A DNA stretch of 6,981 bases from Actinomycetota bacterium (GTDB lineage: Bacteria > Actinomycetota > Acidimicrobiia > Acidimicrobiales > Iamiaceae), in NCBI GenBank assembly GCA_018268545.1, contig JAFDWI010000179.1, forward strand, positions 1 to 6,981, written 5' to 3'. The notes under the pieces are model-generated. The model was not told the origin of the DNA. It did not search any database and saw nothing but the letters and a program-made list of their open reading frames with translations. This document shows, piece by piece, positions 1-6,723 of this stretch (the stretch's first letter is position 1; each line of letters begins with the position of its first letter). The position numbers and the translations under genes are program-made.

Positions 1-163
1 CCGCGGAAACCCGGCGCGCGCCTTTCTGACGGCAGTTGCACAACGCCGTGCGGCGTCACCGGATCTCGCCGATGCACTGCCCGCGCACCGACTCGTCGAC
101 GCCGTCTACCGGTCGGCGCGGGTCGGTGGCGACATGATCCGTGACCTGGATCGCGAAGAATGA
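1..163 (+). CDS. C-terminal end of probable Gfo/Idh/MocA-family oxidoreductase (partial)
   Basis: An open frame enters from the left edge (first full codon at position 2) and stops at TGA 161-163, giving 54 residues. The segment around HRLVDAVYRSARVGGD, preceded by AFLTAVAQRRAASPDLADAL, resembles the closing helix region of Gfo/Idh/MocA NAD(P)-dependent dehydrogenases, where an 'A(F/L)..AV..GR...P...DAL...R.VDAVYRSA..G' pattern is common just before the end. The Rossmann nucleotide-binding half and catalytic Lys/His would lie upstream and are not visible, so neither substrate nor activity can be given. The stop overlaps the start of the downstream PAS-GAF-GGDEF-EAL gene as ATGA, suggesting translational coupling. 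That it is coding is fairly secure from the overlap and the sensible protein. The family name is recognition from a short tail and could be wrong. Confidence 0.55.
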   Translation, partial: RGNPARAFLTAVAQRRAASPDLADALPAHRLVDAVYRSARVGGDMIRDLDREE

Positions 164-2454
164 ATTTTCCCGCCACGGACGGCCTTTCGGGCTCTACGAT
201 CGCTGGCGTGTCCGTGCATGGAGGAAACCGGGGTCCGGACCCCGATGACCGCAACCCACTGGTGACGTCGAGTGGTCTGCGAGCGGTGCTCGCCCATGTC
301 GACGAACCGGTGATCTGCTGCGACGAGTTCGGCACGGTTCGATTCGTCAACGACGCGTTTCGCACGCTGCTCGGCTACGCCCCGGAGTTGTTCGTGGGGC
401 GCAACATCGTCGAGATCGTGCACCCTGACCAGATCGACGACGCCGTCCAGGCCATCGCCCGATGGGAAGGTCGCACCGGAACGCCACGTGGTGAGCCGGT
501 GCGCGTGAAGGCAGCGGACGGATCCTGGACCGAAGTCCGCTACGACGCCGTGCTCGGTCAGGACTTCGGCGAGATCGGTTCGCTCATCGTGACCCTGCGA
601 CCCGAGTCGTCCGTCGAGTTCGCCGAACGCGAGCTCCGTGCGCGAGCCCTGAACGACGACCGGATCATCCGGATGTCGACGGTGTTCCTGAACCTTCCGA
701 CCGACGACTTCGACCGTGGGATCGAAACCGTCGTCTCCGAGCTGGGGTCCCTCGAGGACGTCACCCGCGTGTCGGTGTGGCGCGCCAAAGGCGATCGGAT
801 CGTTCGCCGGGCAGCCTGGGAAGCGCGTATCGGTGCCCCCCGGGTCGAGCTCGACCCGCGCATCCGGATCTCGGACTTCGCGAGCTTGCGACGCGCATCG
901 GAAGGCAAGGACACGTTGCTGTCCGAGCCGTGGCATCACGGACCCGAGTTCGAGCGCGAACGGACCATGTTCCTGGCGGCGGAGACGACCAACTGTCTGA
1001 TCTGTCCGATGATCGGCGGCGACGAGTTCGTCGGGATCATCATGGTCGAGTCGACGCTCAACCAGGAGTTCGGTGCCACCCACCTGTCGGCGACCCGCTC
1101 GGCGAGCGCGATCCTCGCCGAGGCGTTCCTCCGCAACGAGATCGAACAGCGCCTCGCGACCCAGGCGCTCACCGACCGGGTGACCGGGATGTCGAACCGG
1201 TGGGCGTTCGACGTCGAACTGGAATGTGCCCTCGATGATCTCTCCGAGGGCCAACTCGACGGGGTGGCCTTGGCGATCGTCGACCTCGACAGGTTCAAGA
1301 CGGTCAACGACGCCTACGGGCACGGCGTCGGCGACCGTGTACTCCTCGAGATCGCGCAGCGCTTCCGTTCCAGGACCACGCCGGGAACGACGCTCGCACG
1401 GCTCGGTGGTGACGAGATCCTGATCCTGCTGGCCGGGGTGGCCGGACCCGACGAAGCGGTACGGAACATCGAGACGTTGCTCCGCTCGCTCGATGTTCCC
1501 TTCGAACTTCCCGGTGCCGCGGTCGCGCTGACCGCGAGTGCGGGGGTCGCGTTCACGTCCGACCCAGATTGCGAGGTCGGCGAACTGATGGGCAAAGCGG
1601 ACGTTGCGATGTACCACGTCAAGTCCGAGGGCGGTGACGGGGTTGCGCTCGCCGACCCCGATGCACACCGGGACCGTTCTGCTCGACTGCGCCTGGAGAG
1701 CGAACTCCACGATGCGATCGATGCCGACCGCATCCTCGTGCACTACCAGCCCGAGTACGACCTGGCGACCGGCAAGCTCCTCGGAGCGGAGGCGCTCGCT
1801 CGATGGATGCATCCGCGCCGCGGGCTGCTCACCGCGTCCGAGTTCGTCCCGCTCGTCGAAGGCGGAAACTACATCTCGATGCTCGGGCGCCAGGTGCTGC
1901 ACCGTGCGTGTCGGACCGCAGCGACCTGGTGTGGCCGCGCGAACCCGGAACCGTTCCTTCTCCGGGTCAACGTGTCGTCGCGCCAGCTCCGTCAGGCGGA
2001 CTTCGTCGATCAGGTCGCCGACGTGCTGGCCGACACGGGCTATCCGGCGGAATCGCTGTGTCTGGAGTTGACCGAGTCGATGCTGCTCACCGATCCGCTC
2101 ATGGCCGCCGAACGCTTCTCACAGCTTCGCGAGCTCGGCGTGGGGTTGGCGATCGACGACTTCGGCACCGGCTATTCGTCATACCTGCAGTTGCGGTCGC
2201 TGCCGCTCACCGCGCTCAAGATCGACCGGAGTTTCGTGACCGAACTCCCCGAGAGCCATACGGACTCGGCGATCGTCGTCGCGACGTTGGATCTCGCCGC
2301 GGCGTTGGGGTTGACCGTGACCGCCGAGGGCGTCGAGACCGAGGTGCAACGCGACGCGCTCGTCCGATTGGGTTGTCATGCCGCCCAGGGGTTCCTGCTC
2401 GGACGCCCGATGTCGGCCGAACATTTCGTCGAGCTGTTCGGCACCGCTGCCTGA
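160..2454 (+). CDS. PAS-GAF-GGDEF-EAL cyclic-di-GMP signalling protein
   Basis: 764 residues with no obvious signal peptide or membrane segment, so probably a cytoplasmic sensor. Order: a low-complexity N-terminus (1-38); a PAS domain (about 40-150, with DEFGTVRFVNDAFRTLLGY); a GAF-like domain (about 165-325); a GGDEF domain (about 335-500); and an EAL domain (about 515-760). In GGDEF, the D375/D377, N383-D384 and H388 metal/GTP-site positions are present. The signature at 416-420 is GGDEI rather than GGDEF, and the RxxD inhibitory site is replaced by TPGT. In EAL, the expected residues are present: E544 (EALARW), N604, E636 and E639 (ELTES), D666-D667 (DDFGTGYSS), K687 (LKIDRSF), E723 (AEGVE) and Q743. 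Such proteins make or hydrolyse cyclic-di-GMP; I infer that phosphodiesterase activity is the safer prediction. ATG 160 was chosen because it overlaps the previous stop (ATGA); the ribosome site is weak. The ligand sensed is unknown. Confidence 0.95.
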   Translation: MNFPATDGLSGSTIAGVSVHGGNRGPDPDDRNPLVTSSGLRAVLAHVDEPVICCDEFGTVRFVNDAFRTLLGYAPELFVGRNIVEIVHPDQIDDAVQAIARWEGRTGTPRGEPVRVKAADGSWTEVRYDAVLGQDFGEIGSLIVTLRPESSVEFAERELRARALNDDRIIRMSTVFLNLPTDDFDRGIETVVSELGSLEDVTRVSVWRAKGDRIVRRAAWEARIGAPRVELDPRIRISDFASLRRASEGKDTLLSEPWHHGPEFERERTMFLAAETTNCLICPMIGGDEFVGIIMVESTLNQEFGATHLSATRSASAILAEAFLRNEIEQRLATQALTDRVTGMSNRWAFDVELECALDDLSEGQLDGVALAIVDLDRFKTVNDAYGHGVGDRVLLEIAQRFRSRTTPGTTLARLGGDEILILLAGVAGPDEAVRNIETLLRSLDVPFELPGAAVALTASAGVAFTSDPDCEVGELMGKADVAMYHVKSEGGDGVALADPDAHRDRSARLRLESELHDAIDADRILVHYQPEYDLATGKLLGAEALARWMHPRRGLLTASEFVPLVEGGNYISMLGRQVLHRACRTAATWCGRANPEPFLLRVNVSSRQLRQADFVDQVADVLADTGYPAESLCLELTESMLLTDPLMAAERFSQLRELGVGLAIDDFGTGYSSYLQLRSLPLTALKIDRSFVTELPESHTDSAIVVATLDLAAALGLTVTAEGVETEVQRDALVRLGCHAAQGFLLGRPMSAEHFVELFGTAA

Positions 2455-2459
2455 TCAGG
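2450..2459. repeat. 10-bp perfect palindrome holding both convergent stop codons
   Basis: CCTGATCAGG is self-complementary. Its centre TGATCA supplies the TGA stop of the EAL gene on + (2452-2454) and the TGA stop of the MOSC gene on - (2457-2455), so the two genes meet with zero bases between them. With no loop it is not a normal hairpin terminator, and neither side carries a T-tract. It may only reflect both genes ending in a CC-TGA context. Confidence 0.6.
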
Positions 2460-3264
2460 GGCCGCCGAGTACGACCTCGTCGCCGACCGCGACGCGGCCC
2501 GCCGCGACGATCGACGTGTAGACCCCGAGGTTCGATCCGTGCACCGCGCCGATCGTCTGCGAGGTCGTCTTGTCACGCGGGAGCGCCGGGAGGGTTCCGA
2601 GCGCCGGTTGGACCCGGCTCGGCATCACGCAGCGGATCGTCGGCGTGTCGACGTGCACCGACACCGACCCCATGGTGATCGTCCTCGAGACCCAGGCGTC
2701 CTCGACGTAGCCCGTCGCGTCGAGCGTGTCGATGAGCGCGGTCGGTCGAAAACGCCGGATGTCCCAGTCGCCGTCGGGGTGGTGCGCGCCGATCTCGGCG
2801 AGACTCGCCGACGTCAACAGGTGCGCCCCGGCGAGGTCGACGAAGCTCCCGAGGGGGATGTCGATGTCGAACCATTCGGCGTCGGGTGCGTCGTCGATGT
2901 CGAACGCGAACTCGTACACCCCGTTCGACGCGTCCACGGCCGCGGTCGCCAACTCGACCGGAAAGCCGAGCCAATCACTCAACACCTCGTCGATGTCGTC
3001 GTCGCCGGGGCGGTGGCGCGTGCCGTCGGGGAGCGTCATGACCACGCCGTCGTCGGTGGTCGCGGCGAATGCCTCGAGGAGGCCACCGTGGCGCTTCGCC
3101 GAGAGGATCTTGCCGGTTGCAACCTCACGAAGTGCGTACCGACGGTCGCCGACGACCCCGGTCGGGGCGACCTCCAATGCGTGCATCGGCTCGCCCTGGA
3201 ACGACTTGACCGGGAACCGCCACAACTCGGCGACCCGTCCGACGACTTCGGTGTGCCCGCTCAT
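2455..3264 (-). CDS. MOSC domain-containing protein with N-terminal beta-barrel domain
   Basis: 269 residues. The N-terminal part has the MOSC_N pattern: FPVKSFQGE at 17-25 and GVVGDRRYAL at 36-45. The C-terminal MOSC domain contains the DTPTIRC segment ending in C212, the position that in mARC-type proteins and molybdenum cofactor sulfurase C-terminal domains carries the conserved cysteine. It closes with NLGVYTSIVAAGRVAVGDEV, typical of the family. Members bind molybdenum cofactor or are thought to move sulfur or reduce N-hydroxylated compounds; the reaction here is not known. No redox partner domain (2Fe-2S or flavin) is fused, and the length is normal for stand-alone bacterial members. 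I chose ATG 3264 because homology starts there and AGGA lies 9 nt upstream. ATG codons at 3303 and 3339 would add residues with no family match and overlap the divergent gene. Confidence 0.88.
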   Translation of the reverse strand: MSGHTEVVGRVAELWRFPVKSFQGEPMHALEVAPTGVVGDRRYALREVATGKILSAKRHGGLLEAFAATTDDGVVMTLPDGTRHRPGDDDIDEVLSDWLGFPVELATAAVDASNGVYEFAFDIDDAPDAEWFDIDIPLGSFVDLAGAHLLTSASLAEIGAHHPDGDWDIRRFRPTALIDTLDATGYVEDAWVSRTITMGSVSVHVDTPTIRCVMPSRVQPALGTLPALPRDKTTSQTIGAVHGSNLGVYTSIVAAGRVAVGDEVVLGGP

Positions 3265-3301
3265 GGGACGAGATCCTGCCACCGCGGACCATGATTGGTC
3301 C
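3265..3301. promoter_or_regulatory. Divergent intergenic region with inverted-repeat operator candidate
   Basis: These 37 bases separate the starts of the MOSC gene (-) and the amidohydrolase gene (+), so any local promoters must lie here or in the gene ends. Positions 3286-3301 read GGACCA-TGAT-TGGTCC, a perfect 6-bp inverted repeat with a 4-nt spacer, a form usual for dimeric repressors. If the amidohydrolase mRNA starts at its ATG (3302), CATGAT at 3290-3295 falls exactly at -12 to -7 and matches TATAAT at 4 of 6 positions, inside the repeat. The repeat is seen directly; operator and promoter roles are inference. Confidence 0.4.
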
Positions 3302-4480
3302 ATGACCGTGTTCGATGCGCCGGTGTTCGACTGTGACAACCACTACTACGAGGCGCTCGACGCGTTCACCCGCCACCTCGACCCGGCGTGGGGGCCTCGG
3401 ACGATCCAGTGGGCCGAGATCGACGGGCGCCGGTATCACGTCGTCGCGGGGCGCGTGTCGCGAGCGGTGGTGAATCCCACGTTCGACCCGGTCGCCGAGC
3501 CGGGGGTGCTGCGCGACTACTTCCGCGGCAACCCGAACGGTGACGACCCGATCGAGCTGCTCCGGGCGCGTACACCGATCCGTGCGGCGTACCGCGACCG
3601 TGACGCCCGGATCGACGAGATGGACGCGCAAGGCGTCGATCGGGCATGGCTGTTCCCGACGCTCGGGATGATCTACGAGGATCCGCTCCGCGACGACCCC
3701 GAGGCGGTGTGTGTGCTCTTCGAAGCGTTCAACCGTTGGGTCGCGGAGGACTGGGGCTTCGCGTACGCGGATCGGATCTTCGCAGCCCCGTACCTGACGC
3801 TCGCCGATCCCCGATGGGCCGAACGCGAGGCGACCTGGGCCGTCGAGTCGGGTGCGCGGGTGATCGTGATGCGCCCCGCTGCGCCGACCACCGCGGCCGG
3901 CCGTCGCCCGCCGACTGCACCCGAGTTCGACCGGTTCTGGTCGTTGATCGAGGAAGCCGGCATCACCGTCGTCGTGCACGCCGGCGACAGCGGCTACTCC
4001 GCGAACGGCTACGCCGACGACGGTTTCACCACGAACTTCTCCGGCGGGATTCCTCGGCCGATCAAGCTGTTGCAGACCGAGCGTCCCATCGAGGATTTTC
4101 TGGCGTCGCTCATCGCCGACAACCTGTTCGTCCGCCACCCGCGTCTGCGGATCGCATCGGTCGAGAACGGTTCGGGGTTTCTGCGTGGCCTGTTCCACCG
4201 GCTCGACGCGCTCGGCACGAAGATGCAGGGATGGTTCTCTGCCGATCCGGTCGAGACGTTCCGTGAGCACATCTGGATCAACCCGTTCTGGGAGGACGAC
4301 ATCGACGAGGTACTCGAGCTGATGGGTTCCGACCGGGTGATCTTCGGGTCCGACTGGCCGCACATCGAAGGGATGCCGCGCCCGCTCGACTACCTGGACG
4401 ATGTCGCCCACCTCGATGCGACGACGCTGACCAAGGTCATGTCGGCGAACACGTCGGGCTTGAACGCGCCACCTGCCTGA
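3302..4480 (+). CDS. Metal-dependent amidohydrolase, Amidohydro_2 (ACMSD-like) family
   Basis: 392 residues. It begins with the family hallmark FDCDNHYYEALDAFTRHL, where D12 and H14 form the D-x-H version of the first metal-binding motif (HxH in ACMSD itself). Further likely ligands or active-site residues are H226 in VVVHAGDSGY and D351 in FGSDWPHIEG, at the end of the TIM barrel. The ENGSGFLRGLFHRLD segment before the last motif is also typical. The family (PF04909) covers non-oxidative decarboxylases and hydrolases of small carboxylic or cyclic compounds. Actinobacteria hold many paralogues of about 390 residues whose substrates are mostly unknown, so I give no reaction. No signal peptide, so cytoplasmic. 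ATG 3302 fits the normal family start. No Shine-Dalgarno sequence precedes it, so leaderless translation is possible. It is divergent from the MOSC gene and convergent with the DUF4203-like gene. Confidence 0.9.
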   Translation: MTVFDAPVFDCDNHYYEALDAFTRHLDPAWGPRTIQWAEIDGRRYHVVAGRVSRAVVNPTFDPVAEPGVLRDYFRGNPNGDDPIELLRARTPIRAAYRDRDARIDEMDAQGVDRAWLFPTLGMIYEDPLRDDPEAVCVLFEAFNRWVAEDWGFAYADRIFAAPYLTLADPRWAEREATWAVESGARVIVMRPAAPTTAAGRRPPTAPEFDRFWSLIEEAGITVVVHAGDSGYSANGYADDGFTTNFSGGIPRPIKLLQTERPIEDFLASLIADNLFVRHPRLRIASVENGSGFLRGLFHRLDALGTKMQGWFSADPVETFREHIWINPFWEDDIDEVLELMGSDRVIFGSDWPHIEGMPRPLDYLDDVAHLDATTLTKVMSANTSGLNAPPA

Positions 4481-4493
4481 GCGCGTGTCAGGC
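4475..4493. terminator. Short inverted repeat across convergent gene ends, possible bidirectional terminator
   Basis: GCCTGA (4475-4480) and TCAGGC (4488-4493) are exact complements separated by a 7-nt loop, GCGCGTG. Each arm is the final Ala codon plus the TGA stop of one of the two convergent genes. The stem is only 6 bp and no T-tract follows on either strand, so it would be a weak intrinsic terminator at best. The symmetry may simply come from two genes both ending GCC TGA. Confidence 0.3.
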
Positions 4494-5135
4494 TCGTTGC
4501 GCGGCGTGCCAATGTTCGCGGGTCGATCGACGGAACGAGTCGATGAAACGGAACTGCACGATCATCCCGGCGATCGCGAGTCCCAGGTACAGCGCATCCC
4601 ACCACCACACCTGCTCGAGGTGACGGGTGACCTTCTCGACGGTGAAGTGACCGGATCGGATCGTCCCGGTGAGCACCATGATGCCGGCGACGATCACGCT
4701 CGCCCCGCCGAACGCGCTGAGTACCGCCAGGATGACCAACGGCAGGTCCGAGGCCACGGCGATGATCGCGAGCAGGAGTCCTGCGGCGACGCCGACCCCG
4801 ATGACCAGCCACGACCAGTGGACACCGAACGCCACCATGATCGTCGTTCCCAACGAAAAACCGATCGCGGCCATCGCCATCACCACGGCGGCCTCGTAGA
4901 ACAGGTACGCGAGTGCGCCCAGCACGAGCCCGCAGATCCACCCGGCGATCCAGCCGACCGCGGTGTGCAGGAACCGATCCCCTTGGGAGCCCGCAGCCAC
5001 GCTCGCGCCGATCATGAAACCGGTGAACGCGCCCCAGAGGGTGATCACCATGCGCATCGCGATCGCGCCGCGGAAACAGAACATCGCACCGACGACGATC
5101 GCGAGAACGGCGATGATCACGTCTTGGCCGGTCAT
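4488..5135 (-). CDS. Seven-helix integral membrane protein, DUF4203 / TMEM198-like
   Basis: 215 residues, strongly hydrophobic, with seven probable membrane segments at about 5-23, 29-48, 57-80, 82-103, 107-128, 132-155 and 178-198, and a short basic C-terminal tail (FRRSTREHWHAAQRA). Small-residue and glycine-rich helices (for example GAFTGFMIGASVAAG at 35-49 and GWIAGWICGLVLGAL at 61-75) with the alternating pattern resemble the DUF4203 / TM7S3-TM198-like domain. That family has no established bacterial function. A good ribosome site (GGAGG, 8 nt before ATG 5135) supports this start. It lies 35 nt downstream of the MFS exporter gene on the same strand, so cotranscription is likely, but a shared role is only inferred. 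Its end is 7 nt from the convergent amidohydrolase stop. The membrane topology is clear; the family name is less sure. Confidence 0.8.
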   Translation of the reverse strand: MTGQDVIIAVLAIVVGAMFCFRGAIAMRMVITLWGAFTGFMIGASVAAGSQGDRFLHTAVGWIAGWICGLVLGALAYLFYEAAVVMAMAAIGFSLGTTIMVAFGVHWSWLVIGVGVAAGLLLAIIAVASDLPLVILAVLSAFGGASVIVAGIMVLTGTIRSGHFTVEKVTRHLEQVWWWDALYLGLAIAGMIVQFRFIDSFRRSTREHWHAAQRA

Positions 5136-5143
5136 GGTGGATG

Positions 5144-5148
5144 CCTCC
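5144..5148 (-). promoter_or_regulatory. Shine-Dalgarno site of the DUF4203-like gene
   Basis: On the minus strand GGAGG lies 8 nt before the ATG at 5135. It is the clearest ribosome binding site in the window and fixes the start of the seven-helix protein. Confidence 0.75.
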
Positions 5149-5170
5149 GGTGGTCTCCGAGTGACCCAGG

Positions 5171-6673
5171 CTACGTGCCCGGGTCGCTCTCGCGGTCACG
5201 GATGTGCGTCGACGCCCACGCGGTCGCGATCCCGAGCGCGACCGCCGCGATCCCGACGGTGATGTGGGTGCCGTCGACGAAGGCGGCCTGGGCGCCGTCG
5301 GTGACCGCACGCGCCACGTGATCCGGGAGCCCCTTCGATGCGATCATCGCCGCACCGAGTGACTCACGTGCGGCGTCGAGGGTCGATGCGGGTGCGGGGA
5401 TCGCGTCGATCCGTGGTCGGTAGACGGCCATCATGATGCTCCCCAACACGGCCGTCCCGAGCGCGATCCCCAGTTCGTTCGCGGTTTCCGAGACCGCAGC
5501 GCCCGACCCGGCGCGTTCGGGAGGCACCGCGGCGATGATGCCGTCGACAGCGACGGTCATCGCCGCGCTCAGACCCCCGTTCAACACCGAGATCCCGACG
5601 ACCGCCGTCACGAGCGATCCGTACAACCCGAGTTGCGTCAGGAGCGCGAAGCCGATGGCCGACACACCGAGCCCGAACGTGATGACGGTGAAGGGACCGA
5701 ACCGTCGGGCAGCGGCGGGCGACGCCAGCATGGCGGCCACCGCGACGACCGATGCCGGAACCAGAGCCACGCCTGCGGCCAGTGCCGACATGCCGAGAAC
5801 CAGTTGCAGGTACTGGGTGATGATGAACATCGAACCCGCGAGTCCGAAACACGCGAGCAGGTTGCCCGAGACCGCCATCCGGAACTTCGGGAGTCGGAAC
5901 AGCCCGACGTCGATCATCGGGTACGTGGATCTCCTCTGGCACCGGACGAACCCGATGCCCGCCGCGACCCCGATTGCGAGACAGACCCACACCGTGGCGT
6001 CGGCGTTGCGCGCCGCGAACGATTTGACGGCATAGATGGTGGCGAACATCGCCAGCATCGACAACACGGCACCGACGAGGTCGAACGACCCCGGGTTCGG
6101 GTCGCGCGACTCCGCGATGAGCCGGGGGGCGAGCACCACGAACGCAAGGGTCACCGGCACGTTCACGACGAAGATCGAACCCCACCAGAAATGCGCGAGG
6201 AGCGCGCCGCCCAGGATCGGTCCCACGGTTCCCCCGACGGCGAACGCGGTCGCCCAGATCGCGATCGCGCGCAGACGCTCGGTGTCGTCGGTGAAGATGT
6301 TGCGGATCAGCGACAGCGTCGACGGCATGAGCGTCGCGCCGGCGACACCCAGCAGTGCCCGGGCTTCGATCAGCATCGCCGCGCTCGTCGACCATGCGGC
6401 GAGCAGCGATGCAGCACTGAACCCGATCGCACCGGCCAGCAGCAGGCGTCGTCGGCCGATCCGGTCGCCGAGCACACCCATCGTGACCAACAGACCCGCG
6501 AGCACGAACGAGTACACGTCGACGATCCACAGCAATTGTGCACTCGACGGTTCGATCGCTTCGGACAGCGCGGGCACGGCGAATCCGAGCACGGTGGCGT
6601 CCACCGAGATCAACAACACCGGCAGCATCAGGACCGTGAGCGCCCACCATCGACGCGGGCTCGCTCGGACCAT
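5171..6673 (-). CDS. MFS exporter, DHA2 family (QacA/SmvA-like, probably 14 helices)
   Basis: 500 residues, usual for 14-helix DHA2 proton-driven drug exporters of the inner membrane. Helix 1 carries LLISVDATVLGFAVPAL (D25, motif D1). It is followed by LLWIVDVYSFVLAG, motif A as GVLGDRIGRRR (66-76), and motif C as GGTVGPILGGAL (147-158) in helix 5. The HFWWGSIFVVNVPV stretch after it is characteristic of the QacA/SmvA branch. The last helix (HITVGIAAVALGIATAWAS) precedes a short charged tail. These proteins extrude cationic or lipophilic compounds; the substrate here is not predictable. ATG 6673 (MVRASPRRWW) was chosen because family homology starts there; the frame remains open further upstream, but it would run Arg-rich through the neighbouring radical SAM gene. 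A weak GGTGA site lies 4 nt before it. It is 50 nt downstream of the radical SAM gene and 35 nt upstream of the DUF4203-like gene, suggesting one operon. Confidence 0.92.
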   Translation of the reverse strand: MVRASPRRWWALTVLMLPVLLISVDATVLGFAVPALSEAIEPSSAQLLWIVDVYSFVLAGLLVTMGVLGDRIGRRRLLLAGAIGFSAASLLAAWSTSAAMLIEARALLGVAGATLMPSTLSLIRNIFTDDTERLRAIAIWATAFAVGGTVGPILGGALLAHFWWGSIFVVNVPVTLAFVVLAPRLIAESRDPNPGSFDLVGAVLSMLAMFATIYAVKSFAARNADATVWVCLAIGVAAGIGFVRCQRRSTYPMIDVGLFRLPKFRMAVSGNLLACFGLAGSMFIITQYLQLVLGMSALAAGVALVPASVVAVAAMLASPAAARRFGPFTVITFGLGVSAIGFALLTQLGLYGSLVTAVVGISVLNGGLSAAMTVAVDGIIAAVPPERAGSGAAVSETANELGIALGTAVLGSIMMAVYRPRIDAIPAPASTLDAARESLGAAMIASKGLPDHVARAVTDGAQAAFVDGTHITVGIAAVALGIATAWASTHIRDRESDPGT

Positions 6674-6694
6674 CCGGTCACCGTACCGACCGTG

Positions 6695-6708
6695 CTGCCG
6701 GTCGGCAG
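6695..6708. repeat. 14-bp near-palindrome upstream of the MFS exporter
   Basis: CTGCCG-GT-CGGCAG is a 6-bp inverted repeat with a 2-nt centre, lying 22 nt before the exporter start in the 50-nt gap after the radical SAM gene. A second, overlapping repeat (CCGACC at 6686-6691 with GGTCGG at 6700-6705) could form an alternative stem. It might be an operator or a processing/attenuation hairpin. In GC-rich DNA such a repeat can also arise by chance, and no T-tract is present. Confidence 0.3.
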
Positions 6709-6723
6709 TTTCGTCGCGGGGAT

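Noticed and set aside
220..225. GGAGGA ribosome-site-like sequence inside the start of the PAS-GAF-GGDEF-EAL gene
   Set aside because: No in-frame ATG, GTG or TTG lies at a suitable distance after it; the next in-frame GTG (262) is 36 nt away.
106..1902. 598-codon open frame on the minus strand opposite the PAS-GAF-GGDEF-EAL gene
   Set aside because: It is antisense to a gene with clear domains and has a composition rich in Arg, Asp, Glu, Gly and Val typical of GC-rich shadow frames. It shows no recognisable domain.
2726..3301. Upstream extension of the amidohydrolase frame (192 codons)
   Set aside because: It runs antisense through the MOSC gene, is Ser/Thr/Pro-rich and has no family match. 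Homology begins at ATG 3302.
3265..3339. Upstream extension of the MOSC frame to ATG 3339 or 3303
   Set aside because: It would overlap the start of the divergent amidohydrolase and adds residues outside the MOSC_N domain.
3125..4411. 428-codon open frame on the minus strand opposite the amidohydrolase
   Set aside because: It is a shadow frame: Arg/Asp/Val-rich with no motif, and it covers a well-supported gene.
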